DNA of 40,581 bases from CAZSAL01 sp964604825 (GTDB taxonomy: Bacteria > Elusimicrobiota > Elusimicrobia > 2-01-FULL-59-12): the NCBI GenBank assembly GCA_964604825.1, contig CAZSAL010000020.1, forward strand, positions 1 through 40,581, given 5' to 3'. A program made the position numbers and the translations under genes. Within the stretch, counting starts at the first letter, position 1; the number at the start of each line of letters is the position of its first letter. This document shows positions 7,159 through 15,141 of the stretch, piece after piece. Under the pieces are notes generated by a model. That model searched no databases, was not told the origin of the DNA, and was given only the letters and a program-made list of their open reading frames with translations.

Positions 7159-8878
7159 TATTCTTGGGTTTCTCCTATTACTGTCTCTGCTGCTGAATGG
7201 CTGTAAACTTCCCTGGATGTTCACTCTCTGGGCTTTGGCCGCTTTGCCGCTTATTATCCTGCTCATCCACCGTCCGGTTCGAATTTCTTTTTTTGTGCTG
7301 GCAGTTTCAGGCCTGCTGACGCTGAATCTGTTTTTTTCAGCAGACCAATGGGCCGGCCTTTATGCAACAGTTGCCGGTGGATTTTTCGTCTGGATATGGG
7401 TCGCTCTATCCCAGGAACGGGAATCATGGGTTGGAGATCAGAGAATTTCTATCTGGCTTCTGCTTTGCGCAGTAATAACGATTATTGGGACATTATGGCA
7501 GCATCTTAGAGGTCTTTCGCCCTCAGGCCTGCTCCCGATTAATCCCAACTTCAACGCCGTATGGATGGCGGCCCTTGCTGTGTTTCTCACAGGAGAAACA
7601 CTGGTTCCGGGTAGACTTCGCGCAATAAAGCTTGGCATTGCGCTGACTCTTGTTTTTCTGGTCCTTATCGGTTTTTCGCGTAGTGCATTGCTGGGATTGC
7701 TTGCAGGCTTTGCCTGGCTCGTTGTACCGCTGATGCGCACGCGGATGAAGATTTATGCTCTTTTGGCGGTCGCTATCGCCATTGTTTTTTTCCTGCCTTG
7801 GTCATTGCGACGCTTCAATGTAACTCTGGAAGCGCATATCTATCGCCCGGAGATATGGCTATCCGCATTGAAAGCTTCATTCGACCGGCCATTAACGGGC
7901 TACGGACTTTCAAACTTCGAAACAGCTTACCAGCGCCATCCAGTAGCCGTAGCCGATGATCCCGTAGTTTACGGGCGGACAACTTCCTTCGCACACAACG
8001 AATTTCTGCAGGCTGCAACGGATATCGGATGGCCGTTTCTAGTTCTGATCATTGCCTGGATCGCGCTTTTATTCAGGAGCAACAGGCGCAAACCGGAGCA
8101 GGCCTGTCTTGCTGTTCTGGCCGTCGGGGCTTTGTTCAATCCCGTATGGCATATGCCGATACTTCTATTTTTCGCCTTAATACTAGCTGAAGAAATCTCA
8201 TCCGACGTAGGAATTTTCGCACCAACAGTTTCAATTCCCAGATTCGTTTTCCTGCTGGCCGGGTTATTTCTAGTCGCTATCACAGGCTGGAAAAGCGCGG
8301 CTTCGTATCTCCTGCAGCATGGCCGTATCAATCAGGTGCTGGCGATTGACCCATGGAATGCGGACGCGTGGGCAATGAGAGGGGATATGCTCAATGACGA
8401 ACGGGATTGCTCCGATTACAGGAAGGCTGCAACTCTTGCGCCGGAAAACGTTTATTATCTGGAAGCTTTGGGATCCTGTCTGGAAGCCTCTCAAAAACAA
8501 GAAAACATCGCTCCTGCGTTAAACTGTTATTTGAACGCAATTATTCTTTCTCCCCGTCGGGCGACAATTCCTCTTGCTGTCGGCCGTCTGCTTTTCCGCG
8601 AAGGCGATCCCGCCCGCGCGCTTGATTGGTTCCGCACAGCCAAACATATTGAACCGTGCTACTGGGAGGCCGACCTCTGGACGGCGCGCTGCATTTTCAT
8701 GCTCGGCCGGGAAAAAGCGGCAGGCAATATTCTCGCGCATCTTGAACGGGAACATGCGCTATTTGTCGAGCATTGGCCGCATTACCAGCCGAATTCCGGA
8801 TACGAACGGCAGATTCTCGCGTACGATCAGCACGTGATCGATCGCGACCGACGGAAAATAGGTTCTTCACTTTATTAG
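7145..8878 (+). CDS. Wzy_C / O-antigen ligase-type membrane protein with TPR tail (copy 2)
   Basis: This 577-residue relative of the preceding protein has the same layout: about ten transmembrane segments, then a C-terminal helical tail (about residues 400-560). Family motifs include FSRSALLGLLAG before the loop, GYGLSNFETAY and FAHNEFLQAATDIG in the Wzy_C loop (about 260-300). The tail holds repeated helix pairs such as ALDWFRTAKHIEP and NAWAMRGDM-like segments, consistent with TPRs. The two copies are divergent, so the duplication is old and their substrates may differ. One could be a polymerase and the other a ligase or oligosaccharyltransferase. No promoter lies between them and pilQ. Confidence 0.82.
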   Translation: MRLSNILGFLLLLSLLLNGCKLPWMFTLWALAALPLIILLIHRPVRISFFVLAVSGLLTLNLFFSADQWAGLYATVAGGFFVWIWVALSQERESWVGDQRISIWLLLCAVITIIGTLWQHLRGLSPSGLLPINPNFNAVWMAALAVFLTGETLVPGRLRAIKLGIALTLVFLVLIGFSRSALLGLLAGFAWLVVPLMRTRMKIYALLAVAIAIVFFLPWSLRRFNVTLEAHIYRPEIWLSALKASFDRPLTGYGLSNFETAYQRHPVAVADDPVVYGRTTSFAHNEFLQAATDIGWPFLVLIIAWIALLFRSNRRKPEQACLAVLAVGALFNPVWHMPILLFFALILAEEISSDVGIFAPTVSIPRFVFLLAGLFLVAITGWKSAASYLLQHGRINQVLAIDPWNADAWAMRGDMLNDERDCSDYRKAATLAPENVYYLEALGSCLEASQKQENIAPALNCYLNAIILSPRRATIPLAVGRLLFREGDPARALDWFRTAKHIEPCYWEADLWTARCIFMLGREKAAGNILAHLEREHALFVEHWPHYQPNSGYERQILAYDQHVIDRDRRKIGSSLY

Positions 8879-8995
8879 ACGCCTCACCTTTGCAATTCCG
8901 GGGCCCAGAAATCCATGGGCCGATTGGGATTCAAAATTTAGCCTTCCGGCATATTCATTAACCACGCTCAACCGAATAGAATATTCTTCGCGCCC
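8879..8995 (+). promoter_or_regulatory. Conserved upstream element A of exported giant gene
   Basis: The gap contains a hairpin (GGCCCA 8902-8907 with TGGGCC 8916-8921), an AT-rich stretch, CCTTC at 8942, CATATTCA, and a -10-like TAGAAT (8977-8982) about 14 bases before the ATG. The same order recurs before the gene at 25133: hairpin with CATGGGCC, TTGG, AAATTT, CCTTC, CATAT-TTCA, TAG-AAT, CTTC. The CCTTC-to-ATG distance is 54 bases here and 55 there. No Shine-Dalgarno sequence is visible, so the transcript may have an extremely short leader. The role of the hairpin is unknown. Confidence 0.5.
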
Positions 8996-11900
8996 ATGAT
9001 TACGCCCAAATTCATCGTGAGGCCGCTCGCGTTCACGCTGGCGTTCTGCCTTGCCGCCGAACCTTCGCTGAGCTCGGCGCGTGAAGCGTGCCTGCGTGCC
9101 GTAACTCACTCCGGCGTGCAGGCACGCTTCACGCTTCACGAGTCCCGTCCGTCGCCGTTCGAGATGCAGGCTCTCGCTCCGGCGGCGACGCAGGTCCGGG
9201 AGGAGTCCTTCCAGCCCTCCGTCACATCGAGGCTGTGGCGTTTATTCGGATCAGGCGCTGCAGAAAATCCCGACACTTTCGTCCAACGCGTCGAGAAAAT
9301 GTTAAGAAGGCACCAATTTTGGATTAGCCGGATCATTAGGGCAGGCAGCTTTTATTTCAATCGGGGGACCATAAAAGAAAAACGTCTGCCCTGGTTTACC
9401 GCCGTTCTGAACACGGAGCGTGACGACAGAACCCGCGCCGCAGTGTCCCGCGAAATGACTCCTGATGTGCTGGCCAGGTTTGCAGACCTTGAAGAGCGGT
9501 CTTTTTCCCGTCTGCAACTATTCTTTAACAGCCATGATTATCAGAATCGCCGGGCAATCAATGGCCGCTTCTATTTTGAGGGGATACTTGAACCCGCGGG
9601 GATTAAGGACGACCGCTTACCCATCGAAGCAGCCGAGACCGAAGGCATCGGCGACTATATTTCGGAAATTATCAGTAGCAAGTATAAATTTAAGAAACTC
9701 GATTGGCTTATGCGGGAAAGGAGCCTGCGGCCTTACGAAGTTGCCGCTTTCGTAGATCGGCCCGGAGATATTCCAAGAAATCCCGTTGCGTATTCTGATT
9801 TTGTTCCGGAAGAACTCGACATGGATGCGTTCAAGCGGGAGGTGTCCGCAGGCAGAAATGATTCGGCCGGGATGTTGGCATACTACCTTGAAGATCTTCT
9901 GGGCTGGAGGCATGGCCAAATGGAAAATGCCGACGCTGTTTCACAAATCCCTCCGGATACGCTTATCGCTGCCCTCAATAAGGTTCTTCGCATCCCTGGA
10001 TTCCACCGCCGGTTTTTATTGGATCGCATGCCCCTGTTGCCGAATAGAATTCGCCTGCTGGCAGGCGCTTTTCCCATGGAAACGGGTCCTCAGCCGGACG
10101 AAACCGTCACGGCGGAGGTCAATAAAGGGATTATTCAAGCCGTCTGTCCGCAGGGAACACGTCCCCTCCGCAGCCAGAGCGTTTTCCGGATAGCCTTCCG
10201 GATGGGGCCCGACAGTGTCAATAATTTCCGTCCGGATCTCGTACTGCCGGACGACAACCGTACGTTTCACTATGCTCAGGAAGTGCTCAAAACCGTGTTG
10301 CGTTCGGAATACCGCGACGATGCACCAAAGGAGGCCGCCAAGTCCTGGCTCACCGCCCTGTTAGCGATGGTGGGGGGATGGGCGTGGTCCGGCGCTGCAG
10401 CAGACGTATTCAGCCAGATCGGATGGCAGCACGGTTTCACCACCGCGGCGGTTATGGCAGCCGTTTGGACCGCGTTTTTTGCCGTCCAGGTAATACTTCT
10501 GGCCTTTCACGGCACGGCGGGCTCGGTCACTGATGGAACCGTTCACGTCGACAAAAACCTGCATTCGTTTTTCCGCGAGTTCGTCAACCGGCACGAATAC
10601 GCCGTTCACCTCTGGTTTCCAGGCAGGCTCCTGCCTGGCTGGATGTCGGACCTGCTTCTCGCTCCCTGGCTGGATTTCTTCTACGCCCTCCCGGCAGCCG
10701 CGCTGCAAGGCTGGCGCGCCGCGCATCTGGCACGCAAAGCGGCAAAACAGGAACCCAAACAAAGAACACATCCACAACCTGCACCTGACCAGACGGAGCA
10801 CGGGCACGCATTTCCTGGCCAGAGCCGCCGCGATTTTGTGAGAACGACCTCAGGTTTAAGTGCCGTTATTGCAGGTGTTGTCGCCGGCGTAATTAAACCG
10901 GAACTCATTGCGGATGGGCCTGGACAGGTATTAGGAGGGGCGGAAGTAGTTCAGAGTTTGGGTGTGGACATGGATATGTTGACAGCAGCTGTTAAACTGA
11001 TTGGATTAATGAATTGGTGGTCCAGAAATCCTGCTGAGGAATTAACTTTTAACCCTGATTATGCAGGTTTTTCCGTTGACAGGTTTATGGATACGTATTC
11101 AGAGATTGCAGATACGCTTGGGACGCTGGAAGAAGATCATCCATTGAGGACGGAGTTTGATAAAGCAAAAAGAGCTTTGCTGGAACGGATTGACCGTAAC
11201 GAAGCGGAAGGCGCAACTTTCGATTATGACCTTGGCGACGTTCGCGTATTGCGGCGCGGTATGGATCATCCGGAACAGTATGGTTTATTAAAGGCGGTTT
11301 ACAACGCTGCGGTTCGAGCGCCCAGAATCGATTTTTGGGGTATTCCGTCTCTTGACCCTGAAAAAGAGTTCGAGACGGCATGGGCAAACATGGCAACACC
11401 CGAGGCTTATATCAGTGCCCTCGTCAAAAGGTACGTTGAGCCAAAAATCATGGAACCTCTGGCTAGGATGGCGGCCGGTTTATCAGCCAGAGATAACGTA
11501 GCCGCTGATATTGAAACTGCTGTCCGCCATTATGGGACAGACGCTCATTTTTTTCTCAGTGGACATGGAGAAGACGAAGGCTACGAAAGTCAACGTACTC
11601 TTTATATATATGATCCGGAGGACACCCTGTCTCGAGAAAGAATTAATGGTGTTTTACATTCCTTTTACTACAACCTGCTGACACCACCTGAAGAATTTGC
11701 AAAAGGATGGGAAGCGCATGAGCGTCAGCGGGGTTTCCTTTTGAGTTTGCAGTCCCGGGGAGATCTATACGAACAATTCCGGCAGATGCCTGTAACGGCA
11801 CAAAGAAATTTGGTTAAAGAAGTTGGATCTTCTTTCGGAACTTCTCTCGTTGATGTATTCGAAAATATCCGAAGGGAAAAACCGCCTGCTTCCAGCGAGA

Positions 11901-12769
11901 AAGGCCTGGTCCAAAAGCTGGCGAAAACATTGGCTCTGGAAGCAAGATTTGGTTCCGTTACGACGGGATTCCCTATCCCTGAACCTGATGGTTTTCGCCC
12001 TGCGTCGTTGCAGGATTACCGGAATTATTGGGAAGCTCACACGGCTGGGAAGGACCTCCCTCGCCGTATGCGCGCATGGCGCCTTACTATTCCATGGAGC
12101 GCGCCCGCATGGCTGATCGAAGACTGGCTGAAGCGCGCTGACTGGCTGGAGTGGCCGCCGGATTCCGCGGGCGTCGTACACGTCGATATCCCGCTCTCTC
12201 AGGCGCTGCCTGCGGGACTAACTGATGAAACAACCATTTCCAAGATGCTGGACCAACTCGGACGAGCCGACGGACGTTTTACCGAAAGGATAAAAGATTC
12301 CGATCTGGGCGATCCACGCAACGGATACGGATTATGGGACCGTGCCGGGAAATTTGCGCTCGCCATTTGTTGGGGCCTTGACGCTGCGACACATAACGAG
12401 TCCAAAAGACTTGAGATCATTGAATATGCTCTGGCAAACCTGCGACAGGAAATCGAATTCCTCGAAATATTCTCAGGCACATTGAATCCACTTGAAGTCC
12501 TGCGTTCTCTCGAACTGGATCCAGATTCACACGTCCAGCATTATCGAATTCCGTGCCCTGGAGGATTTATTACGGGCATTGACCCGGTTGCAGTTAAGTC
12601 GCTGACTACATTGATTACTAATGGCCGGATATCGCGATGCACGGGCCGTACCCGCCAATATATCCACGTCCTTGAGATTGCCGAACGGGAATTGGCAGTT
12701 ATGCTTACGCGCCTCCAAGAGACCGCAAAACCCGAAGACCAAGCGGGAATACTGCATAGCGCCGCATGA
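8996..12769 (+). CDS. Exported 1257-residue protein of unknown function with internal Tat-like motif
   Basis: I recognise no enzymatic domain. The N-terminus has a Sec-type signal (basic start, then LAFTLAFCLAAEPSLSS). A strongly palindromic stretch encoding residues about 29-46 and the motif EMQALAPAA follow. Residues about 60-460 are soluble. Two hydrophobic segments lie near 465-515, then a basic linker. At residues 610-617 comes SRRDFVRT followed by a hydrophobic run (LSAVIAGVVAGVI), which looks like a complete twin-arginine signal. The remaining roughly 620 residues are soluble and partly richer in AT than the first half. This suggests a fusion of two formerly separate exported proteins, the Tat-like stretch now acting as a membrane segment. 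The leader resembles those of the 25133 and 36068 genes (LA-x-x-LAAE/D). It stands alone between the pilus and glycan blocks. Confidence 0.85.
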   Translation: MITPKFIVRPLAFTLAFCLAAEPSLSSAREACLRAVTHSGVQARFTLHESRPSPFEMQALAPAATQVREESFQPSVTSRLWRLFGSGAAENPDTFVQRVEKMLRRHQFWISRIIRAGSFYFNRGTIKEKRLPWFTAVLNTERDDRTRAAVSREMTPDVLARFADLEERSFSRLQLFFNSHDYQNRRAINGRFYFEGILEPAGIKDDRLPIEAAETEGIGDYISEIISSKYKFKKLDWLMRERSLRPYEVAAFVDRPGDIPRNPVAYSDFVPEELDMDAFKREVSAGRNDSAGMLAYYLEDLLGWRHGQMENADAVSQIPPDTLIAALNKVLRIPGFHRRFLLDRMPLLPNRIRLLAGAFPMETGPQPDETVTAEVNKGIIQAVCPQGTRPLRSQSVFRIAFRMGPDSVNNFRPDLVLPDDNRTFHYAQEVLKTVLRSEYRDDAPKEAAKSWLTALLAMVGGWAWSGAAADVFSQIGWQHGFTTAAVMAAVWTAFFAVQVILLAFHGTAGSVTDGTVHVDKNLHSFFREFVNRHEYAVHLWFPGRLLPGWMSDLLLAPWLDFFYALPAAALQGWRAAHLARKAAKQEPKQRTHPQPAPDQTEHGHAFPGQSRRDFVRTTSGLSAVIAGVVAGVIKPELIADGPGQVLGGAEVVQSLGVDMDMLTAAVKLIGLMNWWSRNPAEELTFNPDYAGFSVDRFMDTYSEIADTLGTLEEDHPLRTEFDKAKRALLERIDRNEAEGATFDYDLGDVRVLRRGMDHPEQYGLLKAVYNAAVRAPRIDFWGIPSLDPEKEFETAWANMATPEAYISALVKRYVEPKIMEPLARMAAGLSARDNVAADIETAVRHYGTDAHFFLSGHGEDEGYESQRTLYIYDPEDTLSRERINGVLHSFYYNLLTPPEEFAKGWEAHERQRGFLLSLQSRGDLYEQFRQMPVTAQRNLVKEVGSSFGTSLVDVFENIRREKPPASSEKGLVQKLAKTLALEARFGSVTTGFPIPEPDGFRPASLQDYRNYWEAHTAGKDLPRRMRAWRLTIPWSAPAWLIEDWLKRADWLEWPPDSAGVVHVDIPLSQALPAGLTDETTISKMLDQLGRADGRFTERIKDSDLGDPRNGYGLWDRAGKFALAICWGLDAATHNESKRLEIIEYALANLRQEIEFLEIFSGTLNPLEVLRSLELDPDSHVQHYRIPCPGGFITGIDPVAVKSLTTLITNGRISRCTGRTRQYIHVLEIAERELAVMLTRLQETAKPEDQAGILHSAA
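9079..9134. repeat. In-frame palindrome with 22-bp stem inside the giant gene
   Basis: A perfect 17-bp inverted repeat (9079-9095 with 9118-9134) extends inward by five more pairs, two of them G-U in RNA, around a 12-base loop (9101-9112). It lies immediately after the signal-peptide codons and is read through in frame. The right arm continues into a 7-bp tandem repeat (CGCTTCA at 9125-9131 and 9132-9138). It resembles an inserted palindromic element that stayed in frame. Confidence 0.85.
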
Positions 12770-12861
12770 CCAACGGCCAGGTCAAAAATCGAAGTGTAGA
12801 AACAATGACTTCCTGGGTCTGACCCAAAGCTCAAACGCAGGGCACTGCCTGAGCAATCAAG

Positions 12862-12905
12862 AACGTGATCGACTGCGGCAGGGGTGGCTGACACGTTGTT
12901 TTTTT
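12862..12905 (+). terminator. Possible terminator
   Basis: AACGTG (12862-12867) can pair with CACGTT (12892-12897) across a 24-base loop, and a T-run (12896-12905) follows. The stem is short and the loop long, so this is a weak call. It would end the transcript of the 8996 gene. Confidence 0.3.
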
Positions 12906-12933
12906 AAATTTGACGCCTTACCGCAGCATGGGT

Positions 12934-12942
12934 TGTTATAAT
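12934..12942 (+). promoter_or_regulatory. Extended -10 promoter, probably leaderless
   Basis: TG-T-TATAAT (12934-12942) is a perfect extended -10 element. TTGACG at 12910-12915 is 21 bases upstream of it, too far for a standard -35, but extended -10 promoters can act without one. The ATG of the next gene starts eight bases after the hexamer, where transcription would begin, and no ribosome binding site is visible. A leaderless mRNA is likely. This would be the promoter of the glycan cluster. Confidence 0.6.
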
Positions 12943-12949
12943 CCTTTTC

Positions 12950-13939
12950 ATGCATAAAAAACTATTGTTTGGGATCATTATCTCGGCTGGCTGTCTTTAC
13001 TACGCCCTGCGCGGCATTGCCTTTAGAGAAGTCCTTAGTTCGATGGCGCATGCCGACCCGCGCTGGTTTGTCCTGGCCCTGCTCGCTTATACAACGGCTT
13101 ATATTCTTCGCTCTATCCGCTGGTCCAAGCTTCTTGCCCCGATCAAATTCGTCTCTCCGGCGGCACTGATGCCTTCCATGTTGATCGGTTTTTTCGCCAA
13201 CAACATCCTTCCCTTCCGCATGGGCGAATTCGTACGCGCCCACGTCAGCGGGAACCGGTTCAAGGTGTCCCGCACGGCAAGCCTGGGCACCATCGTTCTG
13301 GAAAGGATCTACGACACCATCGCCTTTCTGACAACGTTTCTCATGGTCTCTCTTTTCTTTCCCTTCCCCGCGAATATTAAAAAGGCCGCGCTGATCATGG
13401 GCATGGGCTGCGTCGGTCTGATCGTTTTTCTCGTAATGAGCGTGCATTATGAGAACCTGCTCCATGATCTGATTGAACTTTTCCCATTGTCGCCGCTGTT
13501 GAAAAAAAAGCTGCGGGACCTTGTGGCCAATTTTACGCACGGGATTTCCGGCATGACGGACTGGGCTTATATTCTAACTTCCCTTGGCTTATCCCTTATG
13601 ATCTGGACTCTGGAAGGAATTACACTCTATCTTATGGCACGCGGGTTTTCGCCGCACATATCGCTCCCGCAGTCCTATTTTTTGTTGTTTTTCCTCGGCC
13701 TGTCAGTCACTTTGCCACAGGCGCCTGGATATGTCGGTACATTTGAACTTTTTGGCGTAACCGCGCTTACGCTTATTGGTCTCACAAAAGAACAATCGCT
13801 GCCGATTATCCTTACAATACACTGCATTCAATTTGTTTATATTTCCATCGCAGGCATATGCTCACTTTGGAAGGAGGGCCTGTCATTGAACAAGATTCTC
13901 TCCAAAAACTCTCCTGAATACGCAACTGAATCAAACTGA
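12950..13939 (+). CDS. LPG synthase-type (UPF0104/AglD-like) polytopic membrane protein
   Basis: This 329-residue integral membrane protein has about eight hydrophobic helices and matches the lysylphosphatidylglycerol-synthase transmembrane family. Visible family features are YILRSIRWSKLL in the second segment, FFANNILPFRMGEFVRA, the block TASLGTIVLERIYDTIAF, and LGLSVTLPQAPGYVGTFELF near the C-terminus. The cytosolic synthase domain of MprF is absent. Members near glycan genes are thought to move or modify lipid-linked precursors, but this is not settled. It opens the glycan cluster; one base separates it from the next gene. Confidence 0.85.
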   Translation: MHKKLLFGIIISAGCLYYALRGIAFREVLSSMAHADPRWFVLALLAYTTAYILRSIRWSKLLAPIKFVSPAALMPSMLIGFFANNILPFRMGEFVRAHVSGNRFKVSRTASLGTIVLERIYDTIAFLTTFLMVSLFFPFPANIKKAALIMGMGCVGLIVFLVMSVHYENLLHDLIELFPLSPLLKKKLRDLVANFTHGISGMTDWAYILTSLGLSLMIWTLEGITLYLMARGFSPHISLPQSYFLLFFLGLSVTLPQAPGYVGTFELFGVTALTLIGLTKEQSLPIILTIHCIQFVYISIAGICSLWKEGLSLNKILSKNSPEYATESN

Positions 13940-13940
13940 T

Positions 13941-15059
13941 ATGCGCGTTCTTCTTGTGCTGCCGGGGTTATCGATCGGAGGCACGGAGAAAATGGTCTTT
14001 CATCTGGCAAAAGGGCTTCAGGCCGGCGGAGATGCGGTACGGGTACTGGCCCTGAAGGGCGAAGGCCCGATGCTTGCCCGCTTCCGGGCATCATCCATAA
14101 ACGTGACCTGTCTTAATACGCCAGGCAATTTTCTGTACGGATTGATGGATTTGCCCGGATTGATATTCCGCCTCAAGAAGGAAATATCGCATTGGGAACC
14201 CGATATCGTTCATAGTTTCCTGACACGGGCCAACGCCTCTGTCGCGTTAGCCGGACTTTTATCAGGAACTGTTGGCGGTGTTCATATTTCTTCCCTGCGC
14301 GTTATGGAGCATGAGAAATTCTTCCATTTATGGGTGGAACGCCTTGGCGCGAAAAACAGAATCTACACGGTCAATTCGCAGGCGCTCAAAATATTCGCGC
14401 AGAAGAACATCCGTCTGAACTCCCGGCAGGTTGAAGTTATTTATAACGGCATCGAACCCGCTCCGGGAATTCCTGCTGAAGAAACCGGCAGGATCCGGAA
14501 AGAACTCGATATCGGAAGCTCTCCTGTTTTCCTGGCGGCGGGCAGACTGCACAAACAGAAGGGGTTTGACTGGCTCATAAGGACTTTTTATGAGGTGCTG
14601 AAATCCCGTCCGGAAGCGGTCCTCCTTATTGCAGGCAAAGGTAACGAAGAAGAAGCTCTCCGCAGTCAGATATTCCGTCTGGGAGTTATTACACGCGTCA
14701 AACTGATAGGCCAGGTCCCGGATATTTTTCCTTATCTGAAAATGGCGACCGGATTTATCCTGAGCTCGCGCTGGGAAGGAACACCCAACGTGGTTCTCGA
14801 GTCCATGTCTGCCGGATGCCCTGTGATAGCGACGGACGTAGGCGGAGTGCGCGAAATCCTTAACGCTCCAAAAGAAGGATTAATCGTACCGTCCGGTGGA
14901 ACCGCAACCCTGAAAGAGGCCATTCTCGAAACGCTGACTGACAACGCCGTCAGTCAGGCCCGCGCTGCCGAGGCGAAAAAGCGCGCGTCATCTTTCAGCA
15001 TGGCATCCATGATCGAAGCGCACCGCCTGTTGTATAAGAGGGTCCTCGGCTTACTATAA
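13941..15059 (+). CDS. Glycosyltransferase family 4 (GT-B)
   Basis: This 372-residue cytoplasmic or membrane-associated retaining glycosyltransferase has the glycine-rich loop of the N-terminal Rossmann domain near the start (LPGLSIGGTEKMVFHLAKGL). The DIVHSFLTRANASVALAG block is at about 90-110. The donor-binding C-terminal domain has AAGRLHKQKGFDWLI (about 195-210), SSRWEGTPNVVLESMSAG and PVIATDVGGVREI. The Glu of the EG-x7-E motif is present. It probably adds a sugar to a lipid-linked glycan; donor and acceptor cannot be read from the sequence. Confidence 0.92.
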   Translation: MRVLLVLPGLSIGGTEKMVFHLAKGLQAGGDAVRVLALKGEGPMLARFRASSINVTCLNTPGNFLYGLMDLPGLIFRLKKEISHWEPDIVHSFLTRANASVALAGLLSGTVGGVHISSLRVMEHEKFFHLWVERLGAKNRIYTVNSQALKIFAQKNIRLNSRQVEVIYNGIEPAPGIPAEETGRIRKELDIGSSPVFLAAGRLHKQKGFDWLIRTFYEVLKSRPEAVLLIAGKGNEEEALRSQIFRLGVITRVKLIGQVPDIFPYLKMATGFILSSRWEGTPNVVLESMSAGCPVIATDVGGVREILNAPKEGLIVPSGGTATLKEAILETLTDNAVSQARAAEAKKRASSFSMASMIEAHRLLYKRVLGLL

Positions 15060-15141
15060 TCAAAGCACTCAAATTTTCCGGAAAAACTATGCTTCAGGAT
15101 AAAATTCAAAAGCCAAATCTCGTTCGTCTCTAACTCTTAGA
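15060..15141. other. Short gap with TTTTCCGGAAAA palindrome
   Basis: This is the only sizeable gap within the glycan cluster. It holds the 12-bp palindrome TTTTCCGGAAAA (about 15074-15085) and a -10-like TAAAAT (15100-15105) about 37 bases before the next ATG. No convincing -35 is visible. A weak internal promoter or operator is possible. Confidence 0.3.

Larger units (their letters stand above)
12770..12949. other. Intergenic gap with GGGTCTGACCC palindrome
   Basis: No gene is visible in these 180 bases. The perfect palindrome TGGGTCTGACCCA (12814-12826) continues as AAGCTCAAA. A closely related sequence, GGGTCTGACCCAAAACTCGAA, occurs after the third giant gene at 38537-38557. Further on are a terminator-like hairpin and the promoter of the next gene. 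Confidence 0.6.

Noticed and set aside
11540..11600. FFLSGHGEDEGY in the 1257-residue protein as a caspase/CHAT-like His motif
   Set aside because: The SGHG pattern fits, but no downstream strand with a catalytic cysteine (DxCxSG-like) is visible, so I do not call a protease domain.
12100..12770. Separate small genes inside the 3' part of the 1257-residue gene
   Set aside because: The main frame is continuous and alternative frames show no start context or recognisable product.
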